From positions 1-22,724 of the forward strand of contig JAQGDQ010001118.1 of the NCBI GenBank assembly GCA_030141605.1: a stretch of 22,724 bases of DNA, read 5' to 3'. Positions within the stretch are counted from its first letter, which is position 1. Each line of letters starts with the position of its first letter. Made by a program: the position numbers and the translations under genes. The stretch comes from Tubiluchus corallicola. Lineage: Eukaryota; Priapulida; Priapulimorpha; Priapulimorphida; Tubiluchidae. The notes under the pieces were generated by a model that saw only the letters and a program-made list of their open reading frames with translations, was not told the origin of the DNA and made no database searches. Below are positions 1 to 10,428 of this stretch, piece after piece.

Positions 1-272
1 GATGCCTCTCCTAGAAGTAAAGGGCTAGGTCCTGATGTTTTCCCTTCATGGGAATAATTACCAAAAGTGTCACAAAAAATAGACAAATTACGAAGACGGA
101 CTTCAAATATTCGAATTTGGTTTTTGAAAGCCCAAACAGACGAACTTACATTGAGCAGACTCTAGTTCTCAGTCTGTGTCAATGGCAGAGCTGCTTCTAT
201 GTCAAAGTTCTTTTAGTGTTTCGCTGAAATTTGCTACGAGATCTTCTAATATCTCAATGAAAACTTTAAACT

Positions 273-495
273 GCTTTAGCCATGTGGGTTGATAAGTCAA
301 ATGACTAGGGTGTGTGACCTTACACTACAAAGTTCTGGATTCGAATCCAAGTTTACTCTAAATTTTTTAGAACCCTTCTCGTTCCAAACTTGGCAACTGA
401 TTGAAGATTGTTTACCTCGACAAATAAACAAGCTAGTAAACAAACACACAAACAAATTTGTGACTACTTTGCTAGATAGAATAAAATGATTTTGC
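273..495 (+). mobile_element. Possible tRNA-derived SINE (weak)
   Basis: About 342-355 reads TGGATTCGAATCCA, which looks like a tRNA T-arm with TGGA/TCCA stem and a B-box-like core. An A-box-like TGGGTTGATAAG lies some 50 bases upstream. The segment ends near AATAAAATG. No second copy in the window and no clear target-site duplication were seen. The rest of 1-560 shows nothing I can name; it is intron. Confidence 0.3.
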
Positions 496-565
496 AAATG
501 TATTATTAATTTATCCCTTGTACAGACTATCTATTTTAGTCTCCATCCATTTTTTGTCAGACCGA

Positions 566-1045
566 GTTTTTGGAAGACCAGTAGTGCCATTTTTGTAAAT
601 CACGTAAATTTGTTGAGAAAATTTTTACAGACCCAGTACAGTATTTCACAAGCTGACCGCTAGTTGGCAGGCCGTCACTTTGTTTACATCACGCACATCA
701 GTGTAACCACGTGTATATCTCTATGTATAAAAATATAGAATCAATTGTGCTGCATTATTTGAGTCAATTGCAGACAGTTTTTATATACTTTTGCATAGGA
801 GCGGCCAGTACTTAGGTGTTTTTGAGACAATTAGGTATCATGTATCCTTGATAGTTGGGTATTTTAAATTATGCATGAAACAAGGTAATTGATATTTCAA
901 GTCCACTTAGAGGCTTTCTAGGGTCACAAAATTGCAATTGCTGCTTCCAAGGGGGCTTTACCCCTCAACCCCATTGGGGGCCTAGGTGACCCCAAAACCC
1001 CCGGCCTGTTTCAGAGTTTTTTGCAATTTGTCATTCTGACACCTG
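566..1045 (+). mobile_element. hAT-like MITE, family 1, copy 1
   Basis: From GAGTTTTTGGAAGACCAG to a right end CATTCTGACACCTG this matches 19670-20109 nearly throughout and 10753-10858 at its left part. The left terminus is lost or diverged. It carries an extra C- and G-rich stretch (about 915-1005, with paired CCAAGGGGG and CCCATTGGGGG blocks) that copy 3 mostly lacks. It is noncoding. Confidence 0.75.
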
Positions 1046-1669
1046 AATAATCACTGCATAAAGAACAAACATTTTCAGTTTTTTTAATTACTGTGGGGTT
1101 ACAAAAAATTTTGTTGAATTGGGTCTCAGTATAATCACCCATAAATACCATTGGGCAGTCCTAAGTGTAAATTTCTTTGTAGAATTAAGCAGCTAGTTTT
1201 TACCTATCCTTTAATAGCCAAAATTTTTCCATGTAACATCTGCTAGTACCGCTTTGCTGTTTTCATATTTTCAAATAAAATTTGCACACTAAACATTGAC
1301 TTTATGTTGTAAAACATGTTAAAGAATAGCTAATGGTAACGTATCGTATCATATCATATCGTAATCTTTGATTCAATCCGAATCGAGGTTCTAAGTTACT
1401 TTAGATCCGACCCAATTCGACCTAGACTTTTGGGAAAAAATCCGGTTTAGCTTCGGTTACAGAGGCAATTTGGTAGTGCTTTATTGTAAAAGCGTTATGC
1501 GCTCCTTTAACTTTTAATTTTGGACTCATGGAGTGTAGGTAAATGCACACCAAGCATTTTTTTGACGGATCATTTTAAGTTGTTATGTCGTCGGCAGAAA
1601 AAATCTACTACAAAATAATTAGATTATTTATAGTCTTTAATATTAGATAAGACGGTCATTATTATTGGA

Positions 1670-1788
1670 GACTACGGCCAAATCACGTTGAAACACCTGT
1701 TCTCGTCTGATCACCGAAGTTAAGTAACGTAGAGCCTGGTTAGAGCTTGGAAGGGTGACCGCCTAGGAATACCAGGTGCTGTAGGCTT
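1670..1788 (+). pseudogene. 5S rRNA-like head of the SINE
   Basis: It begins CTACGGCC, contains CACGTTGAA, TCTCGTCTGATCACCGAAGT, box-A-like AAGTTAAGTAACG, box-C-like GGTTAGAGCTTGGAAGGG and TGACCGCCT, and ends GTGCTGTAGGCTT. This is the full length of 5S rRNA but with several substitutions in conserved positions (AAATCACGTTGAAACACCTG near the 5' end; GTAGAGCC for the usual GTCGGGCC). It is single, intronic and joined to a SINE body, so it is not taken as a working rRNA gene. Confidence 0.85.
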
Positions 1789-2222
1789 GCGGGATGCCCA
1801 CACTGTATCTCGACACTAGGCGGAGGAGCTGTACAAGCAGCCAACGGCTAGAGGGCGGAGGAGGCCAAGTGACCCAACGGCCATGTGTAGAGGAGTAAAC
1901 CACTCCAAATCAGGAGTGGAGCCCCGAAGGCGGACCAGTGCAGCATGCTCACTGACTCTGGCGGCTCCTGCAGCCAACCTGGTGCCAAACGTATCTCTCA
2001 GCTTTCCTTTGGACTACACCAGGGAGGAAGAGAGGGGGTTCCTGTTGTCTGGGCAACTCAGGATCTCCATACACTTTGCCCAGGCGTGCGCCCTGGAGAC
2101 GCTCAAGGATCGGACTGCTCAGCCACAGTCGATGCTGCAGCTCCATCAATGTGATCAATAAGTGACTCTCTTGGCGCACACTCCATTGTCTTCCGAGACA
2201 GAAGGACGCCAACAACAACAAT
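1670..2222 (+). mobile_element. 5S rRNA-derived SINE (SINE3-type), about 550 bp
   Basis: The first 119 bases are a diverged 5S rRNA gene; then comes a GC-richer unrelated body (about 1790-2190) and a tail ending GGACGCCAACAACAACAA. 5S head, unrelated body and short-repeat tail define SINE3-class retroposons, which are transcribed by Pol III from the internal 5S promoter and mobilised by a LINE. Base composition of the body differs sharply from the AT-rich flanks. ATTATT motifs flank both ends but no clean target duplication is seen. Confidence 0.75.
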
Positions 2223-2262
2223 TATTAGAGCATTGCTGTCAGACAGTTCATCTGTAATTTAA

Positions 2263-2390
2263 ATGATTTTAAATCGATATTTGGATTCGATCCGGATTTG
2301 AAAATGATTTTAAACCGATATTTGGATTCGATCCGCATTCGAAAATTATTTTAAACTGAGATTTGGATTTGATCCGGATTTGAAAATACG
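2263..2390 (+). repeat. 41-bp tandem repeat, 3 copies
   Basis: The TTGGATT core recurs at 2281, 2322 and 2363 with 41-bp spacing, each followed by GATCCG(G/C)ATT(T/C)GAAAA. It belongs to the possible hAT-like element. Confidence 0.75.
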
Positions 2391-2644
2391 GAATCGAAAA
2401 TTATTATGAACAAGAGATTCAGTGTAGATTCAGATTCGGTAATTTCAGATTCGTGACGTCCCTATACGGTCTGTTCCGGAGAATTTAAAATTCAAAGATA
2501 AGTTTTTTCTGCAAGATCTCATTAGTTATTATTTAATTAATTAATTAGTTAATCATTAATTGAATTATTTATGTAGTGCAGTAGAAGTAACAGGTGCAAA
2601 TTAGCTCATTACTTGCAATTAACACTTTCTGACTAACCTTACAG

Positions 2645-2878
2645 ATGTTTATAAACGAATACGACGAAGTGCCTTTCAAAGCCATCACGTACCTAACGGG
2701 CGAATGCAACTACGGAGGGCGTGTCACGGACGACCTCGATCGACGGCTTCTTTTGACCATGCTGGCCGACTTCTACTGCAAGGAGATCATCATCGAACCG
2801 AAGTACAAACTTTCTCGTAGCGGAGAATATTACGCACCTCCCAAGGGCACACACGAGTCTTACCTTACTTTCATACAG
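2645..2878 (+). CDS. Dynein heavy chain exon 1 of window (AAA6 lid / start of C-terminal domain)
   Basis: The acceptor is ...CTTACAG|ATG and the donor CATACAG|GTAACG. The exon is 78 codons, phase 0 at both ends. The leading ATG is an internal methionine ([13 protein letters not shown]), not a start: the family continues far upstream. It carries [15 protein letters not shown] and DRRLL, the most conserved stretch in this part of dynein heavy chains, followed by FYCKEI and YYAPP. Its last 20 bases (2859-2878) and the donor are the first copy of a 34-copy 61-bp minisatellite. If this donor were skipped the frame would read five residues (VTKLL) after the last exon codons and hit a TAG at 2894-2896. 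Confidence 0.95.
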
Positions 2879-5800
2879 GTAACGAAGTTGTTGTAGAGTA
2901 CCGTACGGGTAGTCTTTGACTTACCTTACTTTCGTACAGGTAAAGAAGTTGTTGTAGAGTACTGTACAGGTAGCGTTTGACTTACTTTACTTTCATACAG
3001 GTAACGAAGTTGTTGTAGAGTGCTGTACAGGTAGTCTTTGACTTACCTTACTTTCATACAGGTAACGAAGTTGTTGTAGAGTACTGTACAGGTAGTGTTT
3101 GACTTACCTTACTTTCATACAGGTAACGAAGTTGTTGTAGAGTACTGTACAGGTAGTGTTTGACTTACTTTACTTTCATACAGGTAACAAAGTTGTTGTA
3201 GAGTGCTGTACAGGTAGTCTTTGACTTACCTTACTTTCATACAGGTAACGAAGTTGTTGTAGAGTACCGTACAGGTAGCGTTTGACTTACCTTACTTTCA
3301 TACAGGTAACGAAGTTGTTGTAGAGTACTGTACAGGTAGTGTTTGACTTACCTTACTTTCATACAGGTAACGAAGTTGTTGTAGAGTGCTGTACAGGTAG
3401 TGTTTGACTTACCTTACTTTCATACAGGTAACAAAGTTGTTGTAGAGTACTGTACAGGTAGTCTTTGACTTACCTCACTTTCATACAGGTAACGAAGTTG
3501 TTGTAGAGTACTGTACAGGTAGTCTTTGACTTACCTTACTTTCATACAGGTAGCGAAGTTGTTGTAGAGTACCGTACAGGTAGTCTTTGACTTACCTTAC
3601 TTTCATACAGGTAACGAAGTTGTTGTAGAGTACTGTACAGGTAGTGTTTGACTTACCTTACTTTCATACAGGTAACGAAGTTGTTGTAGAGTGCTGTACA
3701 GGTAGTGTTTGACTTACCTTACTTTCGTACAGGTAATGAAGTTGTTGTAGAGTACTGTACAGGTAGTGTTTGACTTACCTTACTTTCGTACAGGTAACGA
3801 AGTTGTTGTAGAGTACTGTACAGGTAGTGTTTGACTTACCTTACTTTCGTACAGGTAACGAAGTTGTTGTAGAGTACTGTACAGGTAGTGTTTGATTTAC
3901 CTTACTTTCGTACAGGTAACAAAGTTGTTGTAGAGTACTGTACAGGTAGTCTTTGACTTACCTCACTTTCATACAGGTAACGAAGTTGTTGTAGAGTACT
4001 GTACAGGTAGTCTTTGACTTACCTTACTTTCATACAGGTAGCGAAGTTGTTGTAGAGTACCGTACAGGTAGTGTTTGACTTACCTTACTTTCATACAGGT
4101 AACGAAGTTGTTGTAGAGTACTGTACAGGTAGTGTTTGACTTACCTTACTTTCATACAGGTAACGAAGTTGTTGTAGAGTGCTGTACAGGTAGTGTTTGA
4201 CTTACCTTACTTTCGTACAGGTAACGAAGTTGTTGTAGAGTACTGTACAGGTAGTGTTTGACTTACCTTACTTTCGTACAGGTAACGAAGTTGTTGTAGA
4301 GTACTGTACAGGTAGTGTTTGACTTACCTTACTTTCATACAGGTAACGAAGTTGTTGTAGAGTACTGTACAGGTAGTGTTTGACTTACCTTACTTTCATA
4401 CAGGTAGCGAAGTTGTTGTAGAGTACCGTACAGGTAGTCTTTGACTTACCTTACTTTCATACAGGTAACGAAGTTGTTGTAGGGTACCGTACAGGTAGTG
4501 TTTGACTTACCTTACTTTCATACAGGTAACGAAGTTGTTGTAGAGTACTGTACAGGTAGTGTTTGACTTACCTTACTTTCATACAGGTAGCGAAGTTGTT
4601 GTAGAGTACCGTACAGGTAGTCTTTGACTTACCTTACTTTCATACAGGTAACGAAGTTGTTGTAGAGTACTGTACAGGTAGTCTTTGACTTACCTTACTT
4701 TCATACAAGTAGCGAAGTTGTTGTAGAGTACTGTACAGGTAGTCTTTGACTTACCTTACTTTCATACAGGTAACGAAGTTGTTGTAGAGAGCTGTGCAGG
4801 TAGTCTTTGACTTACCTTACTTTCATACAGGTAGCGAAGTTGTTGTAGAGTACCGTACAGGTAGTGTTTGACTTACTTTGCTTTCATACAGGTAACGAAG
4901 TTGTTGTAGAGTACTGTACAGGTAGTCTTTGACTTACGACTGTTCAACTTTATGACCCAACGAGTTGCGAGAGCGGTTACCAAGCCGTTCGCACGTTGCA
5001 ACGAGTTGTGAGAGTGCCTACCAAGCCATTCGCATGTTGCAACATGTTGCGAGAGAAGTTGCCAGGCCATTCGCACGTTGCAACAAGTTGCGAGAGAAGT
5101 TGCCAAGCCGTTCACACGTTGCAACCAGTTGCGAGAGCGGTTACCAAGCCATTCGCACGTTGCAACATGTTGCGAGAGAAGTTGCCAAGCGTTCACACGT
5201 TGCAACAAGTTGCGAGAGAAGTTGCCAAGCCATTCGCACGTTGCAACAAGTTGCGAGAGCAGTTACCAAGCCATTCGCACGTTGCAACATGTTGCGAGAG
5301 AAGTTGCCAAGCTGTTCACACGTTGCAACAAGTTGACAGAAGTTGCCAAGCCATTCACACGTTGCAACAAGTTGTGAGAGAAGTTGCCAAGCCGTTCGCA
5401 CGTTGCAAAAAGTTGCAAGAGACGTTGCCATGCCGTTTGCATGTTGCAACAAGTTGCAAGAGAAGTCTCTACATCTGAACGTGCCATTAAAGATATTAAT
5501 GAAAATACAAGACACGTTTGTTTTTCTAGAACCTGCCATCAACTCAGAAGCCCGAGGTGTTTGGAATGCACGACAATGTTGATATTTCAAAGGAACTACA
5601 GGAGACAAAAACCCTCTTCAATTCCGTGCTGCTCACGCAAGGACAGCACGTTGTGACCGCAGCCGGGAAAAAGGCAGACGAGCTTCTCTTTGACATTGCT
5701 AATGACATTCTTTCTAAGGTAAGATATACCGTGTGATCCAAAAAAAATCATGCATGCAACAGACAAAGGCAAAGGGCAGATGAGCTTCTCTATGACATCG

Positions 5801-8800
5801 CTAATGACATTCTTTCTAAGGTAAGATTTACCGTGTGATCCAAAAAAATCATGCATGCAATAGACAATGGGACGAAAAGTCAGAGAAAATGATGAAAATG
5901 GGAGGAAAAGTCAGGGAAAATGGGACGAAAAATTAGGGAAAATGATGAAAATGGGACGAAAAGTCAGGGAAAATGGGACAAAAAATTAGGGAAAATGATG
6001 AAAATGGGACGGAAAATTAGCGGAAATGATGAAAATGGGATTAAAAGTCAGGGAAAATGATGGAAATGGGACAAAAAATCTGGAAAATGATGAAAATGGG
6101 ACGAAAAGTCAGGGAAATGATGAAAATGGGACCAAAGGTCAGGAAAAATGATGCAAATGGGACGAAATGCCAGGGGAAATGATGAAAATGGGACGAAAGG
6201 TCAGGAAAAATGATGAAAATGGGACGAAAGGTCAGGGGAAATGATGAAAATGGGACGAAAAGTCAGGAAATATGATGAAAATGGGATGAAAAGTCAGGGA
6301 AAATGATGAAAACGGGACAGAATGTGATGGAAAATGATGAAAATTGGACGAAAAGTCCGGGAAATTGGAAAGGGTTGCAAAAATAATCACCGTGGAGAGA
6401 TATTTTTTCAAACAAACAGTGATTCGTATTCAAACAAAATGTTGCTATGACCGGCTCCCAGTTCCGATTTCTGTTCCAAAAATAATGATTGGATTAAGAA
6501 AGTTTATTTAATGTGATTAGTGTAATTTCTTTACCACTACTGCAACTGCGCCAACACATTATATATCAGTATATGAATGAATGCCCATACACAAAAATGT
6601 ATGAATATGTATACTAATACATATTCAAATATTTTTGTGTATATGGTAATACTATTATAGAAAATCAATATTTGGTCAGGGAAAAGTCAGGAAAATTTGT
6701 TTTAAAATCCCGTGGGAACCCGGATAACGGACGTGCCGACTTGCCTCTCTTTGGTGCCGACTTTCGTTAAAATTTTCAAACCTTTTTTCAGCTTCCCGCA
6801 AATTTCAGTCTTGAAGAATCTCTAAGGAAGTATCCGGTGTTGTACAACGAGAGCATGAATACGGTACTTGTACAAGAAATGCAACGTTTCAACAAGTAAG
6901 TGCCAATACTGAACTTTTCTACATTCAGTATGATGCATCAGTGTGCATTGATTATACAGTTAAGCAGTACTGGCTCTGGCTAATAAATGGATAGGTGATC
7001 TGTTGCCCGAGTTTCAGAAAGATGTCAAATGTCTGCAGGGGTTTTTCTATTTGCAAAACTGATGTGTGAGAACAGTTAATGAGTCATTTGAGGGGAACAG
7101 CTAGAGTATGCAGTGATTATACAGTTAAGCAGTGCTGGCTCTGGCTAATAAATGGATAGGTGATCTGTTGCCCGAGTTTCAGAAAGATGTCAAATGTCTG
7201 CAGGGGTTTTTCTATTTGCAAAAACTGATGTGTGAGAACAGTTAAAGAGTCATTTGAGGGGAACAGCTAGAGTGTGCAGTGATTATACAGTTAAGCAGTG
7301 CTGGCTCTGGCTAATAAATGGATAGGTGATCTGTTGCCCGAGTTTCAAAAAGATGTCAAATGTCTGCAGAGGTTTTTCTATTTGCAAAACTGATGTGTGA
7401 GAACAGTTAATGAGTCATTTGAGGGGAACAGCTAGAGTGTCCAGTGATTATACAGTTAAGCAGTGATGGCTCTGGCTAATAAATGGATAGGTGATCTGTT
7501 GCCCGAGTTTCAAAAAGATGTCAAATGTCTGCAGAGGTTTTTCTATTTGCAAAACTGATGTGTGAGAACAGTTAATGAGTCATTTGAGGGGAACAGCTAG
7601 AGTGTCCAGTGATTATACAGTTAAGCAGTGATGGCTCTGGCTAATAAATGGATAGGTGATCTGTTGCCCGAGTTTCAGAAAGATGTCACGTGTCTGCTGA
7701 GGTTTTTCTATTTGCAAAACTGATATGTGAGAACAGTTAATGAGTCATTTGAGTGGAACAGCTAGAGTGTGCAGTGATTATACAGTTAAGCAGTGCTGGC
7801 TCTGGCTAATAAATGGATAGGTGATCTGTTACTAGACGTTTTCGGGGAAAGTGTTTGCATCAGTTTTCCTAAAACTTCACCTTTTAGTTTACTAGACGTT
7901 ATCCAGGAAAGTCTATCTGTCAGTTTTCCTAAAATTTTGTCTTTTAGTTTACTAGACGTTATCCGGGAAAGTCTATCTGTCAGTTTTCCTAAAATTTTGT
8001 CTTTTAGTTTACTAGACGTTATCCGGGAAAGTCTATCTGCCAGTTTTCCTAAAATTTTGTCTTTTAGTTTACTCGACGTTATCCGGGAAAGTCTACAGAA
8101 CCTGCAGAGAGCCATCAAAGGTTTAGTCGTCATGTCGTCCGACTTAGAATCACTAGCGAGTAGTCTCACTATTGGCAAAGTGCCAACACTCTGGGCTGCT
8201 AGATCGTATCCCTCTCTCAAACCTCTGGGAAGTTACATTTCGGATCTGCTAGAGCGGCTAGCATTTTTGCAGGTACGTCTAATACATTCTAGTGCATTAT
8301 AGTTAATAGAGTTCAGCTTTTATTGATGGTTTCTGTACTACGATGATTCACTACTATTACAAAAGGCTACCATTGCCTATAGGGGTGTGCAAACTGTGGC
8401 CCGCAGGTTGCTAGATTAGTATAGAAATAAGTATTGAGTTACTTAAGGTGTTATCCCTGGGCTATGTCCTAAGCAAAATTATTATTATTCTCTCATCCTC
8501 TTTCTAAAAAGCTATGTATCTCTTTCCGAGAGTCCCACTAGGTGCCGCTAGAACAGGGGTGTGTAAATTGCGACCCGCGAAGAGATTGTCAACCTAATGA
8601 AAGTGCAGCCCGGGCGATTAGTTGAGTGTATCCAGCTGAAGTCCGTGCCACGATCCCAAAGATAGTGCGGGTAGTTTTTTCTACTAGATCGGATGGCATT
8701 AACCCTTACAAGACGGTTGTAGCTTAATGTCACTGTACTACACAGACTGTGTGATACACATTACTAATCTGCATTGTAATGAAATTACCACTATCTGTCC

Positions 8801-10395
8801 TGAAAGTAGAAATATATGGTTTGTAATATAAATCTTAATAACTTCTAAAATAGTTTCTTGAGTGTAGTAGTAATGATGTACGCAGGTCGGATGCAAAAAA
8901 ATCCTTATTAGGCCTTTCTGTACTTGACTCCTTGATCAAATTGCCTGTGGCCCACAGGAATTGCGGGAAAGTTTAATGTGGCCCGGCTAGTCAGATAATT
9001 TGCACCACACCTGAACTAGAACATTTTTTCTACAGACTGTTTGGTCAAAATTTGGAAAAGATCCGGAGTTGGGTCCAGAAAAACACCTGTAATGGGATGT
9101 TGCAACCCTCCCTCGAATTCTAAATAAGGCTATAACACCCACCATTGAACGGGCCATCTAAGCATTACCAGCACCCACTCCCTGTTCATTCCCGATCTCC
9201 AGAAATACGAGGTATAAGTTTCGCAAGTTTTGCGAAAAAAGGCCGGAAAGGGAGTTTTTGGAAGTTTTTCGCAAGGCGTTCCTCCCGGTTGGTCCGATTC
9301 GAAAAATGAACCAATGGGAGAGAACCTGTGGGCGGAGAACTTTCATGGGACATATAGATCATCGAGAATGCTGTCGTCATCGGAGCTGTAGCCTCGTCAG
9401 TTTTATATATATGTATAAATACCTATATATCATGAAAATTAATTAGAAGACTAAAAACACAACAAAAGCAAAAAATGTGCTTCATTTTACAACTGCTGAT
9501 AATTTTTTTTTAATTGGTACTTTTGTTCAGTATGTCCATCTTGTTTACACATAATAATGATTTTTTTTCTACCTGTGCCCGCGTGCTAAATATAGCTGGT
9601 ATCCCACGGGATACATTGGGATTCAATGGAAGCATAAAATGTGCTTCATTTTGCAACTGCTGATAATTTTTTTTGATTTGGTACTTTTGTTCAGTATGTC
9701 CATCTTGTTTACACATAATAATGATTTTTTTTCTACCTCTGCCCACGTGCTAAATATAGCTGGTATCCCACGGGATACATTGGGATTCAATGTAAGCATA
9801 AAATGTGCTTCATTTCGCAACTGCTGATCACTTTTTAAAGTATTTAAGACATTTAGTATGCATGCTATGCTGATCTGTACAAAGTCGTCTCTAAAGTACT
9901 GTACCTTGCGCAGTTTTTTATGCTATGTAGATTTTCTATTTTATCACCATTTTTAGCCTATTCTTATTGGCTTAAACTCAAAATAACTATTAACAGATCA
10001 AATGACTGTCAATTTTAAAATTTTATTAATTTTAAAGGCAGAAAATATTCTCGTATCCCACAGGATACTACATGTATGAAAGGGTTAAACTCCCGCCTCA
10101 CACTAAGGCAGATTTGTAAACCACTGTTCATTGTATTTCGAGATGGTAATGTGTAGTCTAGTGGTAATGTGTCTGCTTTCCGTCTGGGAGGTCGTGAGTT
10201 CGAACCAGCGGCCGGGTCATATCAAATACTTTAAAAATGGTACCTGCTGTTGCCCTGCCTGACGCGTGGTATTTAGGGTAAAAGTGGGGTAATAACAGTC
10301 TCTGTTATGTAGTTGTAGGTTGCTATTTACAGTCGGCGATAATAGCTCTTTGAGCTAATGTTAATTGTTGACCCAAAAGCCGACTTTAAATAAAG

Positions 10396-10428
<33 letters not shown>

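Larger units (their letters stand above)
1325..2466. mobile_element. Possible hAT-like element interrupted by a 5S-SINE (weak)
   Basis: The right edge GATTCGTGACGTCCCTA resembles the inverse of hAT termini of the TAGGGATGTCACGA type. Both flanks of the 5S-SINE are rich in GATCCG/GAATCG motifs (1333-1450 and 2263-2460), which suggests one element split by the SINE. The left terminus near 1330 (TAATGGTAACGTATCG) is only a rough match, so the boundaries are tentative. Confidence 0.3.

Noticed and set aside
1670-1788. Functional 5S rRNA gene
   Set aside because: Several conserved positions differ, it is single and intronic, and it runs straight into a SINE body.
1883-2221. Open frames of about 90 residues on both strands
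   Set aside because: They fall inside the SINE body and match no family; GC-rich composition explains the open frames.
2645-2647. ATG as translation start of the dynein
   Set aside because: It directly follows a splice acceptor and the encoded sequence begins in the middle of the dynein motor, so it is an internal Met codon.
2859-4937. CRISPR-like regular array
   Set aside because: Units are contiguous with no unique spacers, and the setting is a eukaryotic intron.
4873-5608. Overlapping open frames rich in Cys, Arg and Gln in several frames
   Set aside because: All come from the 41-bp minisatellite; several frames are open at once and no splice or family support exists.
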